Below, piece after piece: positions 44,670 to 56,680 of a stretch of 64,000 nt of DNA (position 1 is the first letter of the stretch; every line of letters starts with the position of its first letter). The translations under genes were made by a program, and so were the position numbers. Source of the DNA: Labrenzia sp. THAF82 (GTDB taxonomy: Bacteria > Pseudomonadota > Alphaproteobacteria > Rhizobiales > Stappiaceae); the NCBI RefSeq assembly GCF_009363435.1, contig NZ_CP045354.1, positions 2,570,501 to 2,634,500 of the forward strand, given 5' to 3'. The notes under the pieces are model-generated. The model saw only the letters and a list, made by a program, of their open reading frames with translations. It was not told the origin of the DNA and did not search any database.

Positions 44670-45875
44670 TTAAAGTCCCTGGCCCTGGGCCGTCAGTTTG
44701 GCCAGCCGCCGTTTTCCGTCCTCGACCGCATTGCGGATTTCTTCGGAGTTCTTGGTCGACATGTCGCGCATTTCCGTAATGATTTCACGGGACTGAACCT
44801 GGAAGTTCACAACCGAATCCACCAGCTTTTTGACCGAGGCGGCAGCTACGGTCGGGCCATAACCGGCTTTCAGGGCTTCCTTTTGAACCGCATCGCCAAT
44901 TTCCGCCAGAGTCTCAAGGCTCTTGTTGATGCCGTCCTTCATGGCATTCAGCGTTTCGGTGGATTCATGCAGGCCTTGAAGACCGGTAAAGGAGGCGTTG
45001 AGAGCTGTCAGGACGGATTCGTTGGTCGAAAAGAAGCTGACCGACTGGGCATAAACGCGTTCCTTCGCGTTTGTGGTCTGCACCAATCGAGCCATGATGA
45101 CTTCGGACGTATTGTAACCAATCGTCAGATTGTCGGAGAGATCCTTGGCAATCTGGTATCTCTTTTCTTCGTCCTGCATCTCGCGCAGTTTTTCGTCACG
45201 CGCAAGTTCCAGCCGGGCTTTCTGAGCCGGGTCGTCACCGGTATAGGCCTCCACTTCGCTGGAAGACCCCTCAAGTGCGGATTTGGCGACCGACAACTTT
45301 TCAGTTGCCATGTTGAGCAACTCAAGCGCCGTTACCTCTGCCTGCTTCAGTGCCCCGCGGAAATCGCGGTAGGCCTCCAGGATAACCTGTTCACGTTCGA
45401 TCTGGTCTTTGGTTGCGCTGGCCACATCCTTGTAGGTTCCGCGAATATCGGTGAACCGGTCTGAAATGGTGCCGCGGCGCATGTCGCGCCATTTGTTGGA
45501 AAGATTTTCAGTGAAGGAAATCTTGCCGTCCGCAAGCTGGTCAACCAGTGTCTTGGCATCGTCGCGGATCGAGTTGAAGGCCTCGGTGATTTCCTCATAC
45601 CGCTCACCGATATCCATCTGTTGCACCTGGTTGCGGACCACCTCGTTGAAGTTGGAGGCCTGACCGAGGGTGCGGGAAATGATCAAGACCTTGTCGGGCG
45701 ACAGGTCGGAGATCTGCTCAAGCAGTGCATTGATCGGCGCATCGCGTTCCGTTTCCGGTGAGATACCGATATCGCGCAACGTTGAAAGAGCGCGATCCAG
45801 ATATTGAAGGGGGGAAAACCCGCCGGCCGGCGCCGCTGCATTTTCCGGAGTTTCAGGTGCTGCCGCGTCTGTCAT
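44670..45875 (-). CDS. TelA-like (toxic anion resistance-type) helical protein
   Basis: The 401-residue, almost entirely alpha-helical protein has no signal peptide or membrane segment. Segments such as SNKWRDMRRGTISDRF, the central helices, and TIGYNTSEVIMARLVQTTNA follow the layout of TelA/KlaA-like proteins; alphaproteobacterial relatives are often labelled only as cell surface protein. The ATG has GGAGG upstream. It heads the three-gene unit and is divergent from the MscS-like gene. Its role is unknown; envelope stress is a guess from the TelA link. Confidence 0.65.
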   Translation of the reverse strand: MTDAAAPETPENAAAPAGGFSPLQYLDRALSTLRDIGISPETERDAPINALLEQISDLSPDKVLIISRTLGQASNFNEVVRNQVQQMDIGERYEEITEAFNSIRDDAKTLVDQLADGKISFTENLSNKWRDMRRGTISDRFTDIRGTYKDVASATKDQIEREQVILEAYRDFRGALKQAEVTALELLNMATEKLSVAKSALEGSSSEVEAYTGDDPAQKARLELARDEKLREMQDEEKRYQIAKDLSDNLTIGYNTSEVIMARLVQTTNAKERVYAQSVSFFSTNESVLTALNASFTGLQGLHESTETLNAMKDGINKSLETLAEIGDAVQKEALKAGYGPTVAAASVKKLVDSVVNFQVQSREIITEMRDMSTKNSEEIRNAVEDGKRRLAKLTAQGQGL

Positions 45876-46213
45876 TTTTGACCTCCTCGAAGGACGGCGT
45901 CGATTTTTCTGGTCCAGCGCCGCTTCGTCCTGTTTACGTCGTAAAGGGGCATGTTAGGGCAGGCTTACGCCGCTCTGTCAACGGTTTGGCGGTGGAAACT
46001 GGCCAAGTTTGCTCGCCGAGCCAGACCCGTTTGATCCTTTCCATAGGCTGCTTTTGCGACAAGTATGTTTCGTGGATCAGAGTTCCTGCATTTTCACGCT
46101 GTGCCCTTCTTGACCTTGTGCTCATGGCTTTGCCACAGAAGAATGCGGTAACAAGTGGTCAGGAAAGACTTTCGGTCTTGAACGGAACAGGTACGCGTTG
46201 GCATGGCAAAGTG
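45876..46213. other. Divergent spacer between the TelA-like unit and the MscS-like gene (338 bp)
   Basis: No gene or known motif beyond the GGAGG ribosome site of the TelA-like gene (45885-45889). The frame of the MscS-like gene stays open leftward to 45758 but reads across the divergent gene and lacks coding character, so it is treated as noncoding. Confidence 0.5.
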
Positions 46214-48634
46214 ATGAAACAGATAAAGACTATTGGTTTCTCGCTCCTGTTTGCCTTGCTTTTGGCACTGCAATTATCGGTCTTTTCCAGTTATGCCCAG
46301 GAAGCGGGCAGCGACCCGGTTCCTGCTGAACCTTCGGTGCTCGATCTCTTCGAGCGTGCCTCGAATGCCTTGGAGCAAGGTACGGTCTCGACCGCAACAC
46401 TTGAGCTCTTACGGCAACAGCTCGTCGAGGTGCGTGATAAAAACTCACGCATTGTCGAACATGGCAGCATCGACGCGCAAACACTTGCCGCCCAGTTGCG
46501 GGCTCTGGGATCACCTCCTTCGGATGGACAGGATGAAGCTGAGGAGATTGCCGAGAGGCGCAAGGAACTGACGAATGCGCTGGCTGAGGCCAATGCCCCG
46601 ATCCGCGAAGCAAGGGAAATCACAAACCTTGCCAATGTGCTTATTCGCGAGGTCGACCGGCAAATCAGGTCGATGAAGATCGACAGCCTGTTGACCAATT
46701 ATCCTTCGCCGCTTGTTCCGGCAACATGGACCAGCGGTTTCCAGGAAATCAACCAATTCTGGCGGCGGTTGCATCGCGATATTCAAGGGGAACTTGAACG
46801 CCCCAGCGTTTCGAAAGCGCTTGGACAGACTGTGCCGACGTCACTGGCACTTGTTGCCTTTGGAATATTCTTCCTTGTCGTTGGGCGCATGCCCATCCAT
46901 CGCTTCCTGTTGAAACTGAGCGTGCGTCAGGAACGTGGCGGGCGCGCGCTTGCGCTTGCGGTGGTCTATAATCTCAGTTTCCTGGTTTTGCCGGCAATCG
47001 GCGCCTTGTCGATCCTCCTCGTCATACCGGTCCTGGACATCTACCCCAACAGCGCTCGAATTGCGCTCACAGCAGCTCCGATTGTGGCGCTTTTCATGAT
47101 TATCGCCAATTGGCTGGGTCACACGCTGTTTGCGCCGGGTCAGACCCGTTGGCGCCTGTTGGAGCTTGAGGAACGCGAGGCAAAGCTGGGCTTGCGACTT
47201 TGCCAGGGGCTCGGAGCCTTCATGATGGTCGAGGTTGCACTGGAAACGCTGCAGCTTGACAATGCCTTTGGCGACAGCGCGATCTCGGTCTTGTCCGTAC
47301 CGCTCATTGTAACCGCTGCGATATTGTTATGGGCATTGGCGGGGATCCTCAGAAACAAGGGTGCGGAAGTTCCCGACGAGACTGAGGAGGCCGAGGAACC
47401 GGATGAAGACGAGGAAGCCGAAGAAGCTTCGGTCAAACCGCAAGAATCCGGATTTCTGTTGTTCCTCTCCCTTTTGATGAAAGCGTCTGCTTTGCTGGCA
47501 GTCAGCGTGACCCTTGTCGGTTATGTTGAACTGGCAAGGGCTGCCATTATTCCCATGATCATGACGGTCGCCCAGTTGGGACTAGGCTTCATGCTCTATC
47601 ACCTTGCGCAGCTTTTGGTGAAAACTGCGACGGACCGGGATGACGCGGCCCCAACGCCCATTTTGGTGACAATCGGACTGATTGTTCCGCTGGTGGCGAT
47701 CTTTACGCCGCTAATTGCGCTGACCTGGGGTGCCAGGGCAACGGATATCGCCGATGCCTGGCGATTGCTGATCGGAGGCGTTCAGTTCGGAGACATCCGT
47801 CTGTCACTGGATTCTCTGATCGTTCTCGGGGTTATTTTCGCAATTGGCGTGTTGATCACACGCTGGTTGAAAAATCTGCTGAGGACATCGGTTCTGCCGC
47901 AAACGCGCATGGATGTCGGCGCGCAGACCGCGATCGTAACCGGGACCGGATACGTCGGTTTGACGCTCGCGATTCTGGTGGCGGTTTCGACCGCGGGATT
48001 GAACCTCTCCAGCCTTGCCGTCGTGGCGGGTGCGCTCTCGGTTGGCATCGGGTTCGGTTTGCAAACCATTGTCTCGAATTTCGTCTCAGGCATCATTTTG
48101 CTGATAGAGCGGCCGATCAAGGAAGGCGACTGGATCGAGGTTTCTGGCCATATGGGCTACGTGCGCGACATCTCCGTTCGCTCAACCAGGATAGAAACTT
48201 TTGATCGGCATGATGTCATCATTCCGAATTCGGACCTGATTGCCGGCACGGTCAAAAACATGACCTTGAGCAACAAGTCTGGCCGATTGATGCTTCCAAT
48301 CAGGGTTGCTTTCGGCAGTGACCTGGAGCGGGTGAAGGCCATTTTGATCGAAGCGGCCAGGGGTCACTACACCGTTGCGCGCTATCCGGTGCCGTTTGTC
48401 CTCTTCATGGGAGTTGGCGAGAACGCATTGAACTTCGAATTGAGATGCTATCTCAAAGACGTCAACAACATACTGACGACGCAATCGGATCTCTACTTCG
48501 CCATCTATAATGAACTCGGCAAATCAGGGATCGAAATTCCGATCCCGCAGCGCGATCTGCACATCAAGGATATCGACAAGGTGTTGAATGCCCTGGATGG
48601 AAAGGCAAAAACCGATCCATCCCCGGCATCCTGA
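46214..48634 (+). CDS. Large mechanosensitive channel, MscS family with DUF3772-like periplasmic domain
   Basis: The 806-residue product starts with a signal peptide (about residues 4-28, FSLLFALLLALQLSVFSSYA), followed by a helical periplasmic domain (about 35-190) like DUF3772. About 11 membrane helices follow, with an acidic loop rich in Glu at about 380-405. The last helix and pore region show the MscS signature (GALSVGIGFGLQTIVSNFVS, then LIERPIKEGDWIEV), and the cytoplasmic domain has RSTRIETFDRHDVIIPNS. It releases solutes under membrane tension. GTG 46211 directly precedes the chosen ATG and is also possible. Confidence 0.9.
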   Translation: MKQIKTIGFSLLFALLLALQLSVFSSYAQEAGSDPVPAEPSVLDLFERASNALEQGTVSTATLELLRQQLVEVRDKNSRIVEHGSIDAQTLAAQLRALGSPPSDGQDEAEEIAERRKELTNALAEANAPIREAREITNLANVLIREVDRQIRSMKIDSLLTNYPSPLVPATWTSGFQEINQFWRRLHRDIQGELERPSVSKALGQTVPTSLALVAFGIFFLVVGRMPIHRFLLKLSVRQERGGRALALAVVYNLSFLVLPAIGALSILLVIPVLDIYPNSARIALTAAPIVALFMIIANWLGHTLFAPGQTRWRLLELEEREAKLGLRLCQGLGAFMMVEVALETLQLDNAFGDSAISVLSVPLIVTAAILLWALAGILRNKGAEVPDETEEAEEPDEDEEAEEASVKPQESGFLLFLSLLMKASALLAVSVTLVGYVELARAAIIPMIMTVAQLGLGFMLYHLAQLLVKTATDRDDAAPTPILVTIGLIVPLVAIFTPLIALTWGARATDIADAWRLLIGGVQFGDIRLSLDSLIVLGVIFAIGVLITRWLKNLLRTSVLPQTRMDVGAQTAIVTGTGYVGLTLAILVAVSTAGLNLSSLAVVAGALSVGIGFGLQTIVSNFVSGIILLIERPIKEGDWIEVSGHMGYVRDISVRSTRIETFDRHDVIIPNSDLIAGTVKNMTLSNKSGRLMLPIRVAFGSDLERVKAILIEAARGHYTVARYPVPFVLFMGVGENALNFELRCYLKDVNNILTTQSDLYFAIYNELGKSGIEIPIPQRDLHIKDIDKVLNALDGKAKTDPSPAS

Positions 48635-48638
48635 TCGT

Positions 48639-49571
48639 CTAGACGAGTTCGGCCGCGATGCGGGCCGCCAACCGGGCGTTGTTGCGCACAAGGGCAATAT
48701 TGGTGTCGAGGCTGCGTCCATCAGTCAGGTCGAGTATTGCGCCCAAGACGAACGGTGTGACGTCCTTTCCAGTTACATTCCGGGCCTCTGCCTGCCGGAT
48801 AGCCTCGTCAATAAAGCCGGCCATCTCCGATCCGGGAATTTCATCTGTTTCCGGTACAGGATTGGCGATCAGGACACCGCCATGGTCTGGAAAGTTTTGC
48901 CGCATCTTCAGGAGTTGTCCGATGTCAGCGGCAGAGTTGAGCGTATAGGGTGCTTGAAGACCACTGGTTCTGGACCAGAATGCCGGCAATTCCTCGGTGC
49001 CATAAGCGATAACCGGGACGCCTTTGGTCTCCAGCACTTCCAGCGTCTTTGGAATGTCCAGAAGAGCCTTTGCACCTGCTGAGACAACACATACGGGTGT
49101 GCGTCCAAGCTCATCGAGATCCGCCGACACGTCGAAGGTTGTTTCCGCACCCTTGTGAACACCACCAATACCGCCGGTCGCGAATACTTTCAGACCGGCA
49201 ACATGCGCTGCCATCATCGTCGCAGCAACGGTCGTCGCGCCATAGAGGCCGGTGCTGAGTGCAAATGTGAGATCTGCGCGCGAACACTTCATCACGTCTT
49301 TGGCTTGCGCCAGGCGATCCAGGTCGCTGTCGGACAGGCCGATCATGATCTTGCCGTCCATCAGTGCGATGGTAGCCGGGACTGCGCCTTCGGCACGAAT
49401 GTCGGCTTCTACCAACCGAGCCGTTTCGACATTTTTGGGAAAGGGCATCCCGTGCGTGATAATCGTGGATTCCAGAGCAACGATCGGTTTGTTGCTGGCA
49501 AGGGCATCCCGGACCTCCGCGCTGTAGACAAGCAGGTCTTTGACTGAGGTGTTAACGTCTGGGCGTGTCAC
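48639..49571 (-). CDS. psuG: Pseudouridine-5'-phosphate glycosidase PsuG
   Basis: PsuG cleaves pseudouridine 5'-phosphate to uracil and ribose 5-phosphate. The 310-residue product has the family motifs VALESTIITHGMPFP, PATIALMDGKIMIGL with the active-site Lys, VFATGGIGGVHKGAE, and VSAGAKALLDIPKTLE. The start is GTG. It follows psuK on the same strand with a 106-bp gap, so together they form the pseudouridine degradation pathway. Confidence 0.95.
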   Translation of the reverse strand: MTRPDVNTSVKDLLVYSAEVRDALASNKPIVALESTIITHGMPFPKNVETARLVEADIRAEGAVPATIALMDGKIMIGLSDSDLDRLAQAKDVMKCSRADLTFALSTGLYGATTVAATMMAAHVAGLKVFATGGIGGVHKGAETTFDVSADLDELGRTPVCVVSAGAKALLDIPKTLEVLETKGVPVIAYGTEELPAFWSRTSGLQAPYTLNSAADIGQLLKMRQNFPDHGGVLIANPVPETDEIPGSEMAGFIDEAIRQAEARNVTGKDVTPFVLGAILDLTDGRSLDTNIALVRNNARLAARIAAELV

Positions 49572-49677
49572 GGAAGTGGCCTCTTGCTGTTTTCGCGGGC
49601 GCAGAGCCCTTTTTGTTGTTCGCCGCTCTTATAGGCCCGCACCGATTGCGCGCCAAGTGGGTGGTTTGTCCATTTGG

Positions 49678-50601
49678 TCAAAAATCTACCAGTGTTTCCC
49701 AGGAAAGCGATTCAGCAAACGCGCCAGTGCTTGCAAGGGTCAAGGTGGCTGCCTTCAGGCCAAACGTCACTGCCTCTTCAAGAGCATGTCCCTTGGAAAT
49801 TGCGGCCAGGCTGGCGGCCGTCAGCGCATCGCCTGCGCCAGTTACATCGGTGACATCCGTTTTTGCCGGTGCAAGTCTGGTAATCAAACCCTTGTTTGAA
49901 ACCGTGATGCTGGCAGGTCCGTCTGTCAGGACGAAGGATTTCAAACCGGCCTCAGCGAGGGCGGATGAAGTTTCATCCGGATCTGTCGAGATTGGCAATC
50001 CAGTCAACGCAGCGGCTTCTCCACGATTGAGGAACAGACAATCAAGGCGAGAGAGCAGGGCTGTCAGTCGCTGGGACTTGGCATTCGAAACCGCATTGGC
50101 CATCAGCATGCCGGTCTGGATTTGCGAGGCCAGGGCCTCAAGCATTTGTGTGGGCAGGTTCGCGTCGAGAAACCAGATTGTCCGGTTGTCTGAAATTGCC
50201 GCCAGGCGATCAACGATGTCGGCGAAGAGATCGACCGGAGCTTCGGAGAGGATACGGTCATCAACACAGGCGGCCTTCAGCGAACCGTCCGGATCATGGA
50301 GTGCCAGATACTGCCCGGTTGAAAATCCCGATCTGTCGACGGTGAAGAGTTTGATCCCTTCGTCACTCAATTGCGCCTTGAGGAGTTGGGCGGGAGCGTC
50401 GTCGCCGACAGTTCCGATAAGCTTGGTCTGAACACCCAGTTTTGCAAGATTACGGGCGACATTGGTTGCCACTCCGCCGGGCTTTGCGTGAAAGCGGGCC
50501 GGGGTGGACGTTTCGGGCCGGATCGCTTCAGCTCCGTGCGCAATTGTATCGTAGTGAATTGCACCAAGTGCAATAACAGTGCTTTCGGAGGACGAGGACA
50601 C
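49678..50601 (-). CDS. psuK: PfkB family kinase, probable pseudouridine kinase PsuK
   Basis: The 307-residue ribokinase-like protein has the N-terminal glycine motif KPGGVATNVARNLAKLG and the C-terminal PfkB signature DVTGAGDALTAASLAAI with the catalytic Asp. PfkB kinases phosphorylate sugars or nucleosides; the adjacent psuG makes pseudouridine the likely substrate. The start is GTG. No transporter for pseudouridine is in the immediate neighbourhood. Confidence 0.9.
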   Translation of the reverse strand: MSSSSESTVIALGAIHYDTIAHGAEAIRPETSTPARFHAKPGGVATNVARNLAKLGVQTKLIGTVGDDAPAQLLKAQLSDEGIKLFTVDRSGFSTGQYLALHDPDGSLKAACVDDRILSEAPVDLFADIVDRLAAISDNRTIWFLDANLPTQMLEALASQIQTGMLMANAVSNAKSQRLTALLSRLDCLFLNRGEAAALTGLPISTDPDETSSALAEAGLKSFVLTDGPASITVSNKGLITRLAPAKTDVTDVTGAGDALTAASLAAISKGHALEEAVTFGLKAATLTLASTGAFAESLSWETLVDF

Positions 50602-50917
50602 GCCGGATTACTTCTCCAGAGATCGGCCGGGATGGCGGGTGATGAGACACTGGACAAGCGGGCTAACAGATCGAACCTGATGCGGCAACTCCTGGCCGCA
50701 GGATCAATTGATTCTCCAGGCTCAAGGGCTCACAGCAGCGGGAACTGAAATAGTTACGTAACGTTAGTTTTGAAGACCATCATGAGAACATATTGGAAAC
50801 AAACATGCATTTCCGTTTTAATACCAATCGGTTTCGCCGACTTGTCAAATGAGAACAAAAAGTGTACAAAGCTCTCATTGAAACGGCACGTCCATCGTGG
50901 AATAAGGAGCGTGAACC
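50602..50917. promoter_or_regulatory. psuK / recA divergent spacer (316 bp)
   Basis: No gene called. The right half holds two SOS-like sites, at 50786-50800 and 50853-50867, before recA. No other motif was recognised for psuK. Confidence 0.5.
50853..50867. promoter_or_regulatory. Candidate alphaproteobacterial LexA (SOS) box before recA
   Basis: GAAC-AAAAAGT-GTAC matches the alphaproteobacterial SOS consensus GAAC-N7-GAAC (GTTC-N7-GTTC on the other strand) with one mismatch, about 50 bp before the recA start. A weaker copy, GAAC-ATATTGG-AAAC, lies at 50786-50800. Confidence 0.6.
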
Positions 50918-51988
50918 ATGTCACAAAGTACACTTCGTCTCGTAGAAAGCAGCCAGATGGATAAGACAAAAGCGCTGGATGCAGCGCTGAGCCAGATCGA
51001 AAGAGCCTTTGGTAAAGGCTCCATCATGCGTATGGGTCAGAGGCAAGCTGTCGAGATTCAGTCTGTCTCAACCGGGTCGCTCGGTTTGGATATCGCGCTG
51101 GGTATTGGCGGGCTGCCGCGTGGACGTATCGTTGAGATCTATGGTCCGGAATCGTCCGGTAAGACCACGCTTGCACTTCACACAGTTGCCGAAGCCCAGA
51201 AGAACGGCGGCATTTGTGCCTTCGTTGATGCGGAGCACGCGCTGGATCCTGTTTATGCCCGCAAGCTCGGTGTCGATATCGACAACCTTTTGATCTCCCA
51301 GCCAGACGCAGGTGAACAGGCGCTTGAGATCTGCGATACGCTTGTCCGTTCCGGGGCAATTGATGTTCTGGTCATCGACTCCGTTGCAGCTCTGACCCCC
51401 AAGGCAGAGCTGGAAGGGGAAATGGGTGACAGTCTTCCGGGCATGCAAGCGCGCCTGATGAGCCAGGCGCTTCGCAAGCTGACAGCATCGATTTCCAAGT
51501 CGAACTGCATGGTTATCTTCATCAACCAGATCCGGATGAAGATCGGTGTCATGTTCGGCTCGCCCGAGACAACGACGGGCGGTAATGCATTGAAATTCTA
51601 TTCCTCGGTTCGTCTTGATATCCGTCGCATCGGCGCAATCAAGGATCGGGACGAGGTGGTCGGAAACCAAACGCGCGTCAAGGTGGTCAAGAACAAGCTT
51701 GCGCCTCCTTTCCGGCAGGTTGAGTTCGATATCGTTTATGGTGAAGGTGTTTCCAAAACCGGTGAACTGATCGACCTTGGTGTTAAAGGCAATATTGTCG
51801 AAAAGTCCGGGGCCTGGTTCTCCTATAACAGTCAGCGGCTTGGCCAGGGCCGTGAAAATGCCAAACAGTTTCTGAAGGATAATCCGGAGATTGCTGACGA
51901 GATTGAATTGGCAATTCGCCAGAATGCGGGACTTATCGCAGAAGCAATCATCGACCCGGAAGGCGGTGCAGAAGAAGACGAGGATTGA
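50918..51988 (+). CDS. recA: Recombinase RecA
   Basis: RecA forms filaments on single-stranded DNA for homologous recombination and triggers LexA self-cleavage. The 356-residue product has Walker [10 protein letters not shown], the L2-region sequence [20 protein letters not shown] (given here in 20 residues), [20 protein letters not shown], and the usual acidic C-terminus. It is full length with all catalytic residues. An AAGGAG ribosome site precedes the ATG. A strong terminator follows at 52054. Confidence 0.99.
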   Translation: MSQSTLRLVESSQMDKTKALDAALSQIERAFGKGSIMRMGQRQAVEIQSVSTGSLGLDIALGIGGLPRGRIVEIYGPESSGKTTLALHTVAEAQKNGGICAFVDAEHALDPVYARKLGVDIDNLLISQPDAGEQALEICDTLVRSGAIDVLVIDSVAALTPKAELEGEMGDSLPGMQARLMSQALRKLTASISKSNCMVIFINQIRMKIGVMFGSPETTTGGNALKFYSSVRLDIRRIGAIKDRDEVVGNQTRVKVVKNKLAPPFRQVEFDIVYGEGVSKTGELIDLGVKGNIVEKSGAWFSYNSQRLGQGRENAKQFLKDNPEIADEIELAIRQNAGLIAEAIIDPEGGAEEDED

Positions 51989-52306
51989 GTTTCCTTTCCT
52001 CTGCTCCCTGAAGCCTTTCGCAGTCGGGACTATGTCTGATAAGCAAAATGTGGAACCCCTCCTTGCCGAACAAGGAGGGGTTTTGTTGTTTCGTCGTTGC
52101 ATTTGCCAGCAGCACGGTCAGGAGATTTCCGGTCGCGACGTGCAAATCCGCCGGTTCTCAGAGCGTGCGTCCTCGCAACTGCTGGACAGGTTTGTAGGTC
52201 AAAGTTAAAAGGCTGTTCCGGCCGGTACCCCAATCAGGGGGCCTGCAATTTTTGAAAGCCAATTAACTGGCCCGCATGCCCGGGCTCAGACCGATGTGAG
52301 ACCCGT
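51989..52306. other. recA-alaS spacer (318 bp)
   Basis: It holds the recA terminator and then about 215 bp of alaS upstream sequence. Short GC-rich inverted repeats near 52215-52245 and 52271-52287 could form leader structure, but no named element was recognised. Confidence 0.5.
52054..52090 (+). terminator. Rho-independent terminator after recA
   Basis: Arms AACCCCTCCTTG and CAAGGAGGGGTT (12 bp, perfect) around a 5-nt loop, followed by a T-rich tail (TTGTTGTTT). It lies 66 bp after the recA stop. Confidence 0.9.
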
Positions 52307-54964
<2,658 letters not shown>

Positions 54965-54991
54965 GTCTTGCCGGAACGACTGCTGAAAATG

Positions 54992-55019
54992 AAAAAGCGT
55001 GCCAATGGGCACGCTTTTT
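54992..55019. terminator. Terminator after alaS
   Basis: Arms AAAAAGCGTGCC and GGCACGCTTTTT around the 4-nt loop AATG. The A-run and T-run make it usable from both sides; the small membrane-protein gene converges on alaS here. Confidence 0.88.
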
Positions 55020-55050
55020 TCATGAGAAAAAGTCTTGTGATGGGTTTTAG

Positions 55051-55176
55051 TCAGTGAACCATTGCAACAGCTGCAAGAGAGGCGGCTGCCAGCAAGGTGG
55101 ATACCAAAAGCATTTTCAGTACGACATGGTGCGGCGAAGTCTCCGCAGCTCTAGCCTTGTCAGTTTCGATAGTCAT
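55051..55176 (-). CDS. 41-residue single-pass membrane peptide
   Basis: The product is a short polar N-terminus (MTIETDKARAAETSPHH) followed by one membrane helix (residues about 21-40, LKMLLVSTLLAAASLAAVAM) and ends in VH. The ATG at 55176 is preceded by AAGGAG with 7-nt spacing, a strong ribosome site, which supports real translation; a longer reading from 55242 lacks one. It ends close to the alaS terminator. Family unknown; small stress-type membrane peptides have this architecture. Confidence 0.7.
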   Translation of the reverse strand: MTIETDKARAAETSPHHVVLKMLLVSTLLAAASLAAVAMVH

Positions 55177-55390
55177 GTTCGTCTCCTTATTGAGTGTTTT
55201 GCTTACCCTTCTAAAGATGGGGGCTGCGACAAATTTGCCCAATCACGTTGATACCATTTTGGCTCACGGCTTCGCGTAGTCTTCGTGAAGTGGTCGGTGA
55301 GCAAACAGCTGCGCAAGCAAGAGCGCTTTGTCTGAAACCATTCTTCGGCTATTCCTTTTTCAGGATCGCAAAAGACACCGGAGTACGCGG

Positions 55391-56680
55391 GTGACGCGCC
55401 AAGAATTCAAGCGAGCGCTCTATGAAGTGCTTGAAGACACAGGCAAACGAAAGCTTGCGGCTCGTTTCTTGCGCCATTTTCTCGTTTTTCTGATCATCTT
55501 CAATATCGTCTTGGCCGTGTTCGAAACCGTGCCGCAGGTAAGGCTCGGTTTCGGGGAACATCTGCGGTTTCTCCAACTCGGAAGCGGCTTTATCTTCCTG
55601 GTCGAATATATCTTGCGTCTCTATGTTGCCGATCTGCATCCGCCGCTGCGCCGTTACGGGCCAATCCGTGCGCGCCTTCGCTATGCGGTTCACCCCGATG
55701 CGCTGGTTGATCTGATTGGTGCACTGCCGCTTTTGTTTGTGCTGTTCTTGCCCAACCAGGCGGTGGTGGTTGTCATCATTTTGCGCCTGCTCCGGTTCCT
55801 GAAACTGGCCCGCTATTCGCCCGCACTCAGATCGCTAATCTCTGCTGTGGCCAATGAGCGTCGTGCTTTGCTTGGTTCGACCATGATCATCATGGGGGTT
55901 ATCCTGCTTGCGGCGACCACCATGTACCTAATCGAACACGATGATCAGCCAGAGAAGTTTCGCAGCATCCTTCATGGAATGTATTGGGCCATCACCACCG
56001 TCACCACGGTTGGCTATGGCGATGTTGTGCCTGTCAGCAATCTTGGAAAGATGGTTGGCAGCTTCGTCATGCTGCTTGGTTATGGTCTCATTGCCTTGCC
56101 GGTGGGCATCATCGCCTCAGCATTTGCGAGGGAAATACACAGCCGGGATTTCGTCGTCACCTGGTCCATGGTGGCGCGTGTGCCCCTGTTTGAAGACCTC
56201 AAGGCGACGGAAATTGCGGAAGTTTCCAAGCTTCTTCAGGCACAAAGCGTGCGCAAGGGCATGACAATTGCTGATCGGGGCGACGTTGCCGACAGGATGT
56301 ATTTCATTTCTGATGGAGAGGTTGAAATCAAGCTGCCCCACGATACGGTTTACCTCGGTGAAGGCAGCTTCTTCGGCGAACTCGCTCTTATCAATCAGAC
56401 CCGGCGGACGGCAACGGTATCAGCCTACAGCGACTGTCAGCTTCTTGTACTGGAAGCTGAAGCGCTGAGGCAGCTCATGGACCGGGATGAAGCGCTTGCC
56501 AAGAAGATCATGGACGAAGCGCGGGAACGGGCACTGGCGGGCAAAAAGGTTCTGGGAGAACTTGCCGAAGAAGAGCTCCAGCAAGCAGGCGTCTTTGCGG
56601 CAGGCAAGGACGCGCGTACAGAACCGGAGCCTGAGCTTTTTTCAAAAGATGAAGCCGGGCAGGACAAGGATCCTGCTTAG
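55391..56680 (+). CDS. Cyclic-nucleotide-gated potassium channel-like protein
   Basis: The 429-residue product has six membrane helices with a charged S4-like segment (ILRLLRFLKLARYSPALRSL). The pore loop carries the K+ filter TVGYGD (in ITTVTTVGYGDVVPVSN), and a C-terminal cyclic-nucleotide-binding domain spans about residues 255-380 (MYFISDGEVEIKL, GEGSFFGELALI, TRRTATVSAYSDC). This is the architecture of MloK1-type channels. The start is set at GTG 55391, which has GGAG seven bases upstream; TTG 55328 is an alternative giving 21 more residues. The ligand may be cAMP or cGMP. Confidence 0.9.
   Translation: MTRQEFKRALYEVLEDTGKRKLAARFLRHFLVFLIIFNIVLAVFETVPQVRLGFGEHLRFLQLGSGFIFLVEYILRLYVADLHPPLRRYGPIRARLRYAVHPDALVDLIGALPLLFVLFLPNQAVVVVIILRLLRFLKLARYSPALRSLISAVANERRALLGSTMIIMGVILLAATTMYLIEHDDQPEKFRSILHGMYWAITTVTTVGYGDVVPVSNLGKMVGSFVMLLGYGLIALPVGIIASAFAREIHSRDFVVTWSMVARVPLFEDLKATEIAEVSKLLQAQSVRKGMTIADRGDVADRMYFISDGEVEIKLPHDTVYLGEGSFFGELALINQTRRTATVSAYSDCQLLVLEAEALRQLMDRDEALAKKIMDEARERALAGKKVLGELAEEELQQAGVFAAGKDARTEPEPELFSKDEAGQDKDPA

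Noticed and set aside
45758..46213. N-terminal extension of the MscS-like protein
   Set aside because: The extension runs antisense through the TelA-like gene start and would place an obvious signal peptide in the interior.
52208..52306. T-box or other alaS leader riboswitch
   Set aside because: T-boxes are rare outside Gram-positives and no specifier loop or T-box sequence was found; only short GC-rich repeats are present.
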